Source: Bacteroidota bacterium
GTDB taxonomy: Bacteria; Bacteroidota; Bacteroidia; Chitinophagales; Chitinophagaceae
Direction: 5' to 3'
Length of the DNA stretch: 59,213 nt
Assembly: GCA_026391455.1 (NCBI GenBank)
Contig: JAPLEH010000015.1
Coordinates: 1 to 59,213, forward strand
Shown in pieces: positions 45,257-53,016 of this stretch. Each line of letters opens with the position of its first letter. The first letter of the stretch is position 1. The translations under genes were made by a program, and so were the position numbers. The notes beneath the pieces are model-generated. The model was not told the DNA's origin. It worked only from the letters and a program-made list of their open reading frames with translations, and ran no database searches.

Positions 45257-45619
45257 ATGTCAGACAATTTAAAAGACATATTATCCAATCTTTCCACCGA
45301 AGTGGATCAGGAAACACTCTTGCTTTACCTGCAGGGCAAACTGCCGGAAGATAAAAAGCACGAAGTGGAAAAACACCTGATGCAGGATGAATTTGATGAG
45401 GCCGCCCTGGAAGGCTTAGAGGATTTTAAAGACAAAGAGCAGCTCCAGTACATGGTGGAAATGCTGAATCGTGACCTGAAAAAGAAAACAGAGAAAAAGA
45501 AAAAACGCCGCGAAAAACTAAAAATCAGCTACCAGCCCTGGATCTATATTTCCATTCTGATTCTCCTGCTCCTGATCGTACTCAGCTATATCGTTATTAA
45601 ACGGATGAGAGGGGAGTGA
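45257..45619 (+). CDS. Probable membrane-anchored anti-sigma protein
   Basis: 120 residues. N-terminal part LSNLSTEVDQETLLLYLQGKLPEDKKHEVEKHLMQDEFDEAALEGLEDF is the pattern common to proteins encoded after ECF sigma genes in Bacteroidota (LLxYLxGKL followed by HExExH and EFxxxALEGL). A Lys-rich stretch (KKKTEKKKKRREKLK) precedes a single C-terminal membrane helix (about 92-112, WIYISILILLLLIVLSYIVI). There is no zinc-binding HxxxCxxC of classical anti-sigma factors. Role as sigma inhibitor is inferred from context. Its last bases (GTGA) overlap the start of the open cationic repeat frame. Confidence 0.75.
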   Translation: MSDNLKDILSNLSTEVDQETLLLYLQGKLPEDKKHEVEKHLMQDEFDEAALEGLEDFKDKEQLQYMVEMLNRDLKKKTEKKKKRREKLKISYQPWIYISILILLLLIVLSYIVIKRMRGE

Positions 45620-45740
45620 GAGGAGGTAAGAGGTTCAAGAGGTTCCATAAGTTGCATAGGTTGCCTAAGTTACATAGGTTTAAAAGGTTCAAGAGGTTCC
45701 AAAGGTTCAAGAGGTTGAAGCGGCTACATAGGCGTACCCC
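45616..45740 (+). repeat. Composite repeat copy 1, module F (AGGTTCAAG / AGGTTCCAT)
   Basis: A 9-base period, imperfect: AGG TTC AAG, AGG TTC CAT, AGG TTG CAT and variants, about 12 copies. Because the period is a multiple of three, the frame from the GTG at 45616 stays open and reads Arg-Phe-Lys/Arg-Phe-His/Arg-Leu-His over about 40 residues, then goes on into non-repeat codons to 45825. It sits directly on the stop codon of the anti-sigma gene. It is listed as a repeat, not as a gene. Confidence 0.75.
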
Positions 45741-45930
45741 CTTGGCGGGTTGCTGGTTAGTTGTTTCTAGTTGTTGGCTGTTGCTTGTCGCTTGCGGCTT
45801 TTATCTGGCTGTTAAGGGCTCGTAGCTCGAAGCTCATAGCTGGTAGCTTGTCGCCGATAGCTTGTAGCTTGAAGCTTGCCACTGGCTGTTCAAGGCTCGT
45901 AGCTCGCGGCTCACAGCTAGAAGCTGGCTT
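45741..45930 (+). repeat. Composite repeat copy 1, module G (GGCTGTT / AGCTCG / AGCTTG words)
   Basis: A dense patchwork of words such as GGCTCGTAGCTCGAAGCTCATAGC, TAGCTTGTAGCTTGAAGCTTG and GGCTGTT. It ends exactly at the stop of the convergent guanine deaminase gene (45931). The same order of modules occurs at 58860-59213. Confidence 0.7.
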
Positions 45931-46410
45931 CTAATACCTTTTCTTCCCTTCCCAATTTTTCCATGCTTTAAAAACGGCCTGTGCTTTTTTATGCGGGGCA
46001 TGAATAAAGGGGATCTTGCGGTCGGCTAAATCGGTGGCTATTTCATTGTAAATAAAATCATCATCGAACTCAATTTCCGCTGCTTCTTTCTTCGTATTGG
46101 CATATACCACTTTCAATGGACGGGCCCAGTAGATTGCGCCTAAACACATCGGGCAGGGTTCACAACTGGTATAGATCACACATTCATTCAGCTGATAAGT
46201 ACCCAGTGTCTTACATGCATTCCGTATGGCCACCACTTCTGCATGTGCCGTGGGGTCGTTGGAAGAAGTAACCTGGTTCGATCCCTCACCCACGATCTGA
46301 TCCCCCTTTACCACCACGCATCCAAAGGGGCCACCCCTGCCATTCTTCATTCCCCATTCGGACAGTTCGATCGCCCGCTCCAAAAAAATACGCTCCTTGT
46401 CTGTCAGCAT
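45931..46410 (-). CDS. guaD: Guanine deaminase
   Basis: 159 residues from the ATG at 46410 (MLTDKERIFLERAIELSEWGMKNGRGGPFGCVVV). Zinc-dependent cytidine-deaminase-like fold: HAEVVAIRNAC supplies the zinc His and catalytic Glu, and SCEPCPMCLGAIYWA the two zinc Cys. The C-terminal FDDDFIYNEI and IPFIHAPHKKAQAVFKAW match the Bacillus-type guanine deaminase, which converts guanine to xanthine, more closely than tRNA adenosine deaminases. Length agrees (about 156 in Bacillus). Cytoplasmic. Confidence 0.88.
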   Translation of the reverse strand: MLTDKERIFLERAIELSEWGMKNGRGGPFGCVVVKGDQIVGEGSNQVTSSNDPTAHAEVVAIRNACKTLGTYQLNECVIYTSCEPCPMCLGAIYWARPLKVVYANTKKEAAEIEFDDDFIYNEIATDLADRKIPFIHAPHKKAQAVFKAWKNWEGKKRY

Positions 46411-46590
46411 AAAAAATGATTTTGTGATTCTGCCCGCAAAAATCCGCAAAAAGGAGCATAAGCACGGCTTTTTCCACAGCTTATACACGTAAAAACGGCG
46501 AATATGAAGTTAATATTAATTTTAGGTTAATCCCGGTATTCGTGCGGAAAGGGTTGTATTTTTTCCAACACAAACCATAAACACCACACC

Positions 46591-47091
46591 ATGCAATGGG
46601 AATCAACGACTGCTGCCAACAACCATGAAGTGTACCGTCTTTTCAATGATGGAAGACAGTTACTCACCCTTACACTCAATCCTTTTTCCAATGCTGCCCG
46701 TGTGGAATGTGCCAGTGAAAAAAGAATTTTTCTCATCCGCAAAGAAGGCTTTCGCCGCCATAAAACCGTGATGTGTACCGAATATGGATTCCGGATCGGA
46801 GAACTTGGCGTGGAAAACAAACAGCATTTTATACTGGTAAACAACGAACGCATCTACTACACCATACATAATAATCCGCTGGCAGAACTCGTATTGTATA
46901 AAGAAACCAAAGACAACCCATTAGTAGTGTGTGGTCTCAGCTCTGACAATAACAAACCGGGTATTTACTTTTCTAACGAGAACAACAGCACCCAACTTCC
47001 TCATCCGGGATTATTGATGGCTCTTTGCTGGTACATGTTCCTGCCTGTGGCAAAGGAGAATGTGGTCAGCGAATTAAAAGCATCGGCATAA
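46591..47091 (+). CDS. Conserved hypothetical protein, beta-rich
   Basis: 166 residues, no recognised domain, no signal peptide. It is predicted to be made of many short beta strands (HEVYRLFNDGRQLLTLTLNPFSNAARVE, RIFLIRKEGF, KTVMCTEYGFRIGELG, HFILVNNERIYYTIHNNP), with an Asn-rich loop and a hydrophobic C-terminal helix (GLLMALCWYMFLPV). The shape recalls phospholipid-scramblase-like barrels with a buried C-terminal helix, but this is only an impression. Ends 6 bases from the convergent Mur ligase gene. Confidence 0.6.
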   Translation: MQWESTTAANNHEVYRLFNDGRQLLTLTLNPFSNAARVECASEKRIFLIRKEGFRRHKTVMCTEYGFRIGELGVENKQHFILVNNERIYYTIHNNPLAELVLYKETKDNPLVVCGLSSDNNKPGIYFSNENNSTQLPHPGLLMALCWYMFLPVAKENVVSELKASA

Positions 47092-47097
47092 ACACCC

Positions 47098-48474
47098 TCA
47101 TAATTCATTCCATACTTGCTGCGCAAAATCAGCCAATGATGGATCACGTGCTGCCATGAGCAACAGCACACAATCCTGCGTGAGGTGGGGCCGTACTTGG
47201 TTCACCAAGGCATTGCGGTCTGCCACAAAGAAAGCATTCTTACCCTTTGCCTGCAGATCCTGGATCAAATCTCCGGCGGAAATATCTTTTACTGCTGTAC
47301 CACCTGCATAATAGATTTCACTCATCCATATTTCATCCTGCGGGCGGAGCACATCCCCGATCTCTTTTACAAAATCGTCCCGTAAGAATTTGGTGGGCTT
47401 ATAGCCATGTGGTTGAAACCAGGCGATCACTTTTGCAGCAACCGGCTGGCAGGCGGCAATCGCAGCGGCACATTTTACGGGGTTATGTCCGTAATCATCG
47501 ATCAGCCACACACCGTTCTTTTGACCCAACACCTGGTGACGACGGTATATCCCTTCGTATTTTTTTAATGCAGCCGCCGCAGTGGCAAGATCTACACCGG
47601 CATGTGCGGCAGCAGCAGCGGCTGCAAGTGCATTCTCCATATTATGCTTGCCCAAAACCTGCAACCGGAACGGCACTCCGTTGATATGAAAGGATATCTC
47701 CAGCCCCTGTTGGTTGAAATCAGTAGCAGTAAAACCAGCGTCCATATTCGCATCCGAAGAAAAATCATGCGACCTATCCTGCGATAACTGACGTGAAAGC
47801 GGATGCGATTGATTCACGATAAACCAGGAGCTGTTGTTTTTGAACGTAGTGAACATACTCATCAGCTCATCGATTTCCTGGTGGTCCTTATCCACATTGA
47901 GTAGAATGCCGGTCTCGGGTTTGTATTGCACAATGGAGCCATCGCTCTCATCGGCTTCTATCACCAACCACTCCCCTGCTCCCACTTTGGCATTACCGAT
48001 CTTTCCATTCCGGATAATGCTCATTAGCCCGGCACCGCTGATGATACTGGGCTGCAATCCGGCATACTCGAGTATATCAAACAACATAGCACTCGTAGTG
48101 CTTTTTCCACTGGTGCCACCCACGGCTATGGTTTTCTTACTGGCAGCGATCAGCGCCAGCAACTCAGAGCGGCGTATAATGGGTACTTGCAGTTCTTTTG
48201 CTTTTTGTACTTCCACCACGGTATCCTCAATAGCGGTAGATACCACTACCAGGTCGGTGCCACTGTTAATGCCACTACCATCCTGCACAAAGCAACGAAT
48301 GCCTTCAGCTTCTAGTTTTTCCTGTGTTTCGTTGTAAACGCCTTCAGCAAAAAAACGATCACTGCCGGATACCTCTTTACCAATTCCTTTCAGGTATTGC
48401 GCCAATGCACTCATGCCCACACCGGCTACGCCGATAAAGAAAGGTTGTTTAATATCATCAATGGATTGTATCAT
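47098..48474 (-). CDS. Divergent MurC-like Mur ligase
   Basis: 458 residues with three Mur ligase domains. The N-terminal UDP-binding part has IGVAGVGMSALAQYL and VSTAIEDTVVEV. The ATP P-loop is GGTSGKSTT (119-127) where MurC and Mpl have GTHGKTTT. The central EADESDGSI and the LNVDKDHQEID segments are as in MurC, and the C-terminal domain has DDYGHNP where MurC has DDYGHHP. It may therefore be the cell-wall UDP-N-acetylmuramate:alanine ligase of an unusual lineage, a murein-peptide ligase, or a relative with another substrate. No other mur gene is nearby. Starts at ATG 48474. Confidence 0.8.
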   Translation of the reverse strand: MIQSIDDIKQPFFIGVAGVGMSALAQYLKGIGKEVSGSDRFFAEGVYNETQEKLEAEGIRCFVQDGSGINSGTDLVVVSTAIEDTVVEVQKAKELQVPIIRRSELLALIAASKKTIAVGGTSGKSTTSAMLFDILEYAGLQPSIISGAGLMSIIRNGKIGNAKVGAGEWLVIEADESDGSIVQYKPETGILLNVDKDHQEIDELMSMFTTFKNNSSWFIVNQSHPLSRQLSQDRSHDFSSDANMDAGFTATDFNQQGLEISFHINGVPFRLQVLGKHNMENALAAAAAAAHAGVDLATAAAALKKYEGIYRRHQVLGQKNGVWLIDDYGHNPVKCAAAIAACQPVAAKVIAWFQPHGYKPTKFLRDDFVKEIGDVLRPQDEIWMSEIYYAGGTAVKDISAGDLIQDLQAKGKNAFFVADRNALVNQVRPHLTQDCVLLLMAARDPSLADFAQQVWNEL

Positions 48475-48534
48475 ACTGCAAGTAAAGTAAAATATTCAAG
48501 AGAAGGCAGGCTGTTTGTTTTTTAACCCAATATT

Positions 48535-49047
48535 TCAAAGTGTGTTTTTTTGTGCGCGGATCATTTCAGGGTACCCCCATTTCTTCGATAAGGCGTTCAC
48601 GGCCATAGCTATCCGTTTATCGCGGGTTGGCGTTGTTTTCGCACTGTCTATCCATTTGCTGAAATACCGCTGATGTGAACCTGTGAGTGTATTAAAAAAA
48701 AGTTGCGCATCCGGATCATCCTTCAGGCAATCCATGAAATCGGGATTGAAAACAAATTCACTCTTATCTTCCGTGAGGGTGACCAGCAGTTGCGCTCCCT
48801 GCTTTTTGCCAATGGCTTTACGCAGGTCAGCATTCAATACAAAAATAAATATCCCGCCACCCATCGGTAAAAGGGAAACCCTGTTCACCGGGTGTTTGTC
48901 CAGCTTCCCTTTCACTTTGAATTCCTTTCTGTTGCCGGGTTTTAATTCCTGCACCAGATCGGCGGGAACTTCGAAATAGGTCCAGCCTGTTTTCTCGCCC
49001 TGCTTGCTGAATTTGTGTATCGTGGCGGTGAATTTTGCTGTTTTCAT
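48535..49047 (-). CDS. DUF1905 / YdeI-like protein
   Basis: 170 residues. Residues 4-95 form the DUF1905 beta-barrel (FTATIHKFSKQGEKTGWTYFEVPADLVQEL, then GIFIFVLNADLRKAIGKKQGAQLLVTLTED). The C-terminal 60 residues match the YdeI/OmpD-associated helical region (FMDCLKDDPDAQLFFNTLTGSHQRYFSKWI, TRDKRIAMAVNALSK). Members were connected with bacteriocin protection in actinobacteria, but the biochemical role is unknown. Cytoplasmic. Stands 60 bases before the Mur ligase in the same direction. Confidence 0.85.
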   Translation of the reverse strand: MKTAKFTATIHKFSKQGEKTGWTYFEVPADLVQELKPGNRKEFKVKGKLDKHPVNRVSLLPMGGGIFIFVLNADLRKAIGKKQGAQLLVTLTEDKSEFVFNPDFMDCLKDDPDAQLFFNTLTGSHQRYFSKWIDSAKTTPTRDKRIAMAVNALSKKWGYPEMIRAQKNTL

Positions 49048-49143
49048 ACCCTTACCGGGTTTTTGCGGTTTTTTGCAAAGGTTAAAATAAATATAAGCTG
49101 TTCAACATGGTTTACACTTATTTTTTTTGGTGCATTAATTCAT

Positions 49144-49151
49144 TAGCTTTG
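49144..49151 (+). promoter_or_regulatory. -7 element for the large outer-membrane barrel gene
   Basis: TAGCTTTG, exact TAnnTTTG, 29 bases before the ATG. A TTTG at 49126 is only 14 bases away from it, short for a -33 box. Confidence 0.4.
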
Positions 49152-49180
49152 GCGATTGTTTTTTTACCCTTTACGAACCA

Positions 49181-51610
49181 ATGATTGAAAAGCTGTCCCC
49201 CCTGCTGAAAAAGGCATTTTTTGTTTTGGCTGTGCTGTTGTGCTCGCTGGCAGTTTTTGCCCAGGAATCAACCGTTACCATCAGAGCCACCAATAGCCGA
49301 AAAGAACCGCTCGCTTTTGCCAGTATTACCGTTACGAGCCGGCTGGACAGCAATAAGATTATTACCAAAGCAGCAGACAGCACCGGCTCAGCAAAATTCG
49401 TACTGTCAAAAGGAAAACAATACAGCGTGCTTATTACTGCCGTCAACTACCGTCCCATCGAAAAAGGTTTCATCGCTTCCGGCAATAATTCCACACTCAC
49501 TTATGTGGCTGAACCATCTGGTAAAACCATGGAGACGGCTGTCATTACTTCCAAAAAACCGCTCATGCGGCAGGAAGACGATAAAACGATCATTGATCCG
49601 GAAAACCTTGTAGCCGCCTCCACCAGCGGGTATGAAGTGATCGAAAAAACGCCCGGACTTTTTGTAGACCAGGATGGCAATATCTATATCAGCAGCCTTA
49701 CTCCCGCTACGGTACAGATCAACGGACGCGAATTGAAAATGAGCAATGCGGATATTGCCACCATGCTGAAAAGTTTACCGCCCAATGCCATTTCGAAAAT
49801 AGAAGTAGTGCGTACCCCCTCTGCCAATACCGATGCAAACAGCAGTGGAGGGGTAGTGAATGTGGTGCTGAAAAAGGGAGTCAAAATCGGGCTTACCGGA
49901 AGTGTGACGATGGGCATGCAACAGGGTACATTTGGCAATCAGTTTGCCGGATTCAACCTGAATAACAATGATGGCAAAAAAAGCTATTACATCAATGTAA
50001 ACATCAGCCACCGCGATAATTATGAAAAAATCGCCACGAGCCGTTTATTTGGTGATACGTCTTTCAGCCAGGCAGCTTATACCCGCTATCCGTCGATGGT
50101 TTATTTTACCAGTTATGGATATGTGTATGAGCTGAACAATAAATGGTCCATCGATTTTGCCGGCAGTGCTTCTCTAAATGATTATAAAAACAAATCGGAA
50201 AATAATAATGTGATCCGCAACCTTATTTCCTCTTCGTCTACCCCGCTCAGCAGTGATCTGAATAACGTAACGAATGACGGAAGTTCCTTTTATTCCACCA
50301 ATGCTGTACAAACAAAGTTGAAAATAGATTCACTCGGTTCACAATGGACCACTGACCTGTATTATTCTTTTTCACGCAATCAGTCGGATCAGTTGTTCAA
50401 TACACAATACACGATACCTGTTATTCTGAAAACCGGTGGTGATGGAGAAACCGACGGAAGGCGTCAATTGTTTTCTTTTCAATCGGACCTGAAGAAAAAA
50501 CTGGCTAAAAAGCTGACAGTGGAAGCGGGGGTAAAATCCACGTTGCTCCGGTTCAATAATGTAGCCGAATATTTTAAAGATATAACCGGTATCCGGTCCA
50601 AAGATCCCGGACGCACCAATACATTCCGGTACCGCGAAAATATCAATGCAGCTTATGTACAGGCGTCGAAGACGCTGGGTAAAGATGCGGTATTAAAATT
50701 GGGAGTAAGGCTGGAGAATACGAATATGAACGGAAGACAACTGGTGCCTGGTGATACCACATTTGACCTGCACCGGACCGACCTCTTCCCCTATGTGTAC
50801 CTGAGTAAGAATATCATGAAGATCATGGGATACAGTTTAAGGGGTTATCTCGTTTACCGCCGCACAATCAGCCGACCGGTATATGAACAACTCAATCCAT
50901 TTCCCAAGTATATTGATCAGTATTTGTCGGAGATCGGCAATCCATCCCTGCGCCCCCAATTCACGCAGAATATAGAAGCCAATGTAAGTGTGGATGAGCA
51001 GCCGATACTTGCTGTGGGGTTGAACAATACCAGGGATATTTTTTCGATTGTAACTTATCAGGCTGATACCGGTCAAGCGCAGGCCTATCGCACCTATGAG
51101 AACCTGGGCCGCAATAAAGAATGGTATCTCCGGGGTATGGGAGCTTTACCTCCTGGAGGGCGCTACTTTTTTGTATTAGGGGCGCAATTTAATTATAATA
51201 TCTATGAAGGTTTATACGAAGGCAAACCCCTCTCCTTCAAAAAAGGAACCTGGACCTTCTTTACCTATCATAATTTGAAACTGGACAAACGCTCTCAACT
51301 TACGCTGAACGGGTTTATCCGTTTGCGGGGGCAACAGCAATTGTATGAGCTGGAGTCATTCGGATCGCTTAACAGCAGTGTGAACCGGAAATTCTTTAAA
51401 GAGAAACTGGTGGTAACCCTGAGCGCCAATGATATTTTCCGCACCAATATCAACGAGTTCGCCATACGCCAGGGAACAGTGAATGCAACAGGCTTACGGC
51501 AGGCCGACACCCGTCGCTTTGGAATCAACCTCCGTTATATTTTCGGAATACGTAAAAGAGAAGAAAACAACGGCATGTTCAATGTAGACGGACAGGAAAA
51601 AACCAACTGA
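49181..51610 (+). CDS. Outer-membrane beta-barrel protein of the TonB-receptor type
   Basis: 809 residues. Signal peptide 1-27 (SLAVFAQ). A carboxypeptidase-regulatory-like domain follows (TIRATNSRKEPLAFASITVTSRLDSNKII). A plug-like part (GYEVIEKTPGLFVDQDGNIYISSLTPATVQINGREL, then SKIEVVRTPSANTDANSSGGVVNVVLKKG) precedes a large C-terminal barrel of the outer-membrane beta-barrel family 3 type, ending INLRYIFGIRKREENNGMF. The plug lacks a canonical TonB box. Likely imports or binds an unknown compound; no SusD-like partner adjoins. Confidence 0.88.
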   Translation: MIEKLSPLLKKAFFVLAVLLCSLAVFAQESTVTIRATNSRKEPLAFASITVTSRLDSNKIITKAADSTGSAKFVLSKGKQYSVLITAVNYRPIEKGFIASGNNSTLTYVAEPSGKTMETAVITSKKPLMRQEDDKTIIDPENLVAASTSGYEVIEKTPGLFVDQDGNIYISSLTPATVQINGRELKMSNADIATMLKSLPPNAISKIEVVRTPSANTDANSSGGVVNVVLKKGVKIGLTGSVTMGMQQGTFGNQFAGFNLNNNDGKKSYYINVNISHRDNYEKIATSRLFGDTSFSQAAYTRYPSMVYFTSYGYVYELNNKWSIDFAGSASLNDYKNKSENNNVIRNLISSSSTPLSSDLNNVTNDGSSFYSTNAVQTKLKIDSLGSQWTTDLYYSFSRNQSDQLFNTQYTIPVILKTGGDGETDGRRQLFSFQSDLKKKLAKKLTVEAGVKSTLLRFNNVAEYFKDITGIRSKDPGRTNTFRYRENINAAYVQASKTLGKDAVLKLGVRLENTNMNGRQLVPGDTTFDLHRTDLFPYVYLSKNIMKIMGYSLRGYLVYRRTISRPVYEQLNPFPKYIDQYLSEIGNPSLRPQFTQNIEANVSVDEQPILAVGLNNTRDIFSIVTYQADTGQAQAYRTYENLGRNKEWYLRGMGALPPGGRYFFVLGAQFNYNIYEGLYEGKPLSFKKGTWTFFTYHNLKLDKRSQLTLNGFIRLRGQQQLYELESFGSLNSSVNRKFFKEKLVVTLSANDIFRTNINEFAIRQGTVNATGLRQADTRRFGINLRYIFGIRKREENNGMFNVDGQEKTN

Positions 51611-51921
51611 TAATGCGGGAAAATACGATTGAAAACAAGAGTGGCTACCATTCTCGATAATCCTGTCTGTTTTTAGGATAGATATAGGCCCGTTTGTTAC
51701 AAACAAGTATAAAACTACATTTTAAAATAAATCTAGGTATCTGCCTGAATACCCCTACCTTTGCAGGGTTAATTTGAGTGATACAGCATTTTGTAAGTGA
51801 ACGATCTTTTCTGCTACGCCCTAATCTTGACCCCGTACTTGCGGGAATAAGGATCTGCTAATAGTTAGTCTTCTTTACCTTGCTTTTTCTCAAGTATTTT
51901 TAAAATCAATTTTTAGTTTAC
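51611..51921 (+). other. Leader and promoter region of the RRM gene
   Basis: 311 bases without a gene. It contains an exact -7 box (separate entry) and then about 150 bases of untranslated leader before the ATG at 51922, with the short inverted repeat CCCG / CGGG near 51833. The U-rich end (CTTTTTCTCAAGTATTTTTAAAATC) lacks an SD sequence. Confidence 0.5.
51756..51763 (+). promoter_or_regulatory. -7 element for the RRM protein gene
   Basis: TACCTTTGCAGGG; exact TAnnTTTG. Transcription would start near 51770, giving a leader of about 150 bases. -33 box not clear. Confidence 0.55.
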
Positions 51922-52221
51922 ATGAACATTTACGTTTCAAACCTGAGCTTCGCCGTTGTGGACGAAGACCTGAGGAGTTATTTTGCTGAGTATGGAGAAG
52001 TTACTTCTGCAAAAGTTATTATGGACAAATACACAAACCGCAGCAAAGGCTTCGGCTTTGTGGAAATGAGTGACGATGCTGCTGCACAAAAAGCAATCGC
52101 TGAACTGGATGGCGCAACCGTTGACGGACGTGCTATCAAAGTTAGCGTAGCAAGGCCCAAAGAAGAAAGACCTGCAAGGACTTCTTCTTCAAGACCTGCT
52201 TATTCCAACAATCGCTGGTAA
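51922..52221 (+). CDS. RRM domain RNA-binding protein
   Basis: 99 residues: one RNA-recognition motif, residues 1-78, with RNP2 IYVSNL (3-8) and RNP1 KGFGFVEM (42-49), then a basic, Ser/Arg-rich tail (RPARTSSSRPAYSNNRW). Such single-RRM proteins in Bacteroidota and cyanobacteria bind RNA and are often produced under cold stress. The long leader upstream would fit autoregulation, which is inference. A good terminator follows. Confidence 0.93.
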   Translation: MNIYVSNLSFAVVDEDLRSYFAEYGEVTSAKVIMDKYTNRSKGFGFVEMSDDAAAQKAIAELDGATVDGRAIKVSVARPKEERPARTSSSRPAYSNNRW

Positions 52222-52252
52222 GCATCTGCTTTATAGTTCTTATATTCTTAAG

Positions 52253-52282
52253 AGAGGGCTAGTAATCAGCCCTCTTTTTTTT
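52253..52282 (+). terminator. Terminator after the RRM gene
   Basis: AGAGGGCT pairs with AGCCCTCT around a 7-base loop, followed by eight T. Confidence 0.92.
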
Positions 52283-52300
52283 CATTTTAAAAAAAACAAC

Positions 52301-52552
52301 ATGACCTCCGAAGCAATTGTAAAATATATTGAAACAAAGAACCATACCGAGAAAGCGCTGAATATTCATTTTAAGACACGCAGCACGATCACGGGATTGT
52401 TCATAAAAGGAGTGGATTATAAAGAATTGCAGGATAAAAATTTCTGGAGAGTGGTATCGGAGCCCCGGATCGAAGAATGGAAAAAGTCAAAAGACATGAA
52501 CCTGGCCCGCATCTTTAACGGAGCGGAATTTACCCGTTTGTCGGAGCAATAA
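52301..52552 (+). CDS. Small hypothetical protein
   Basis: 83 residues, no signal peptide. Sequence shows an N-terminal helix (SEAIVKYIETKNHTEKAL), beta strands (HFKTRSTITGLFIKG) and a helical end (EEWKKSKDMNLARIFNGAEF). Net charge near neutral. No domain recognised. The clean ATG, its place just after a terminator and the coding-like composition support it as a gene. Could be a regulator of the neighbouring RRM or hypothetical gene, but nothing shows this. Confidence 0.6.
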   Translation: MTSEAIVKYIETKNHTEKALNIHFKTRSTITGLFIKGVDYKELQDKNFWRVVSEPRIEEWKKSKDMNLARIFNGAEFTRLSEQ

Positions 52553-52605
52553 TATTGCCCGCGATCTTATAACACCCTTACTATTTTATAAATTAAAACG
52601 GATTT

Positions 52606-52962
52606 ATGTTCTCACAAGCCTGGAATATTTACTTTCCCGTAATTAAAATACTCATAAAACGCGCCTCTGCCGGTGAACAATCACTGGCCATGAATAAAAC
52701 AGATTTTGAAAGGGCCGCTGGCGGACGTAAGGCCAAACTTACATTCAATTTTACCCTGCAGAATTCACGTAACAGTGATTTCAATACCGTGATACCTCCT
52801 GTAGCCCGGGAATTTATTTTCCTCTTACAGGAAGACCCCACCACCAAACAATTACTGGAGAACAATGAATTCAACTTCAGCATGACCAGTTCTTTCCAGT
52901 TGAAAATAAAAAAGACCCTGCCCGAAGGAAGCGGCGAAGAAGCTGCTGAACCGGAAGCATAA
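52606..52962 (+). CDS. Hypothetical protein
   Basis: 118 residues, no recognised domain. N-terminal part MFSQAWNIYFPVIKILIKRASAGEQSLAMNKTDFERAAGGRKAKLTFNFTLQ looks like a helix followed by strands; the C-terminal part (FIFLLQEDPTTKQLLENNEFNFSMTSSFQLKI) is beta-rich and the tail is acidic. No signal peptide. Starts 53 bases after the previous small gene, same strand, so the two are probably cotranscribed. A 13-base-pair hairpin follows its stop. Confidence 0.65.
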   Translation: MFSQAWNIYFPVIKILIKRASAGEQSLAMNKTDFERAAGGRKAKLTFNFTLQNSRNSDFNTVIPPVAREFIFLLQEDPTTKQLLENNEFNFSMTSSFQLKIKKTLPEGSGEEAAEPEA

Positions 52963-52998
52963 AAAAATCCTGCTGCATATCATTTATGCAGCAGGATT
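52961..52998. terminator. Bidirectional terminator between convergent genes
   Basis: ATCCTGCTGCATA pairs perfectly with TATGCAGCAGGAT around a 5-base loop. On the minus strand it is followed by seven T, so it mainly ends the DsbA-like gene. Confidence 0.9.
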
Positions 52999-53016
52999 CA
53001 TACTTTTCATTTTATA

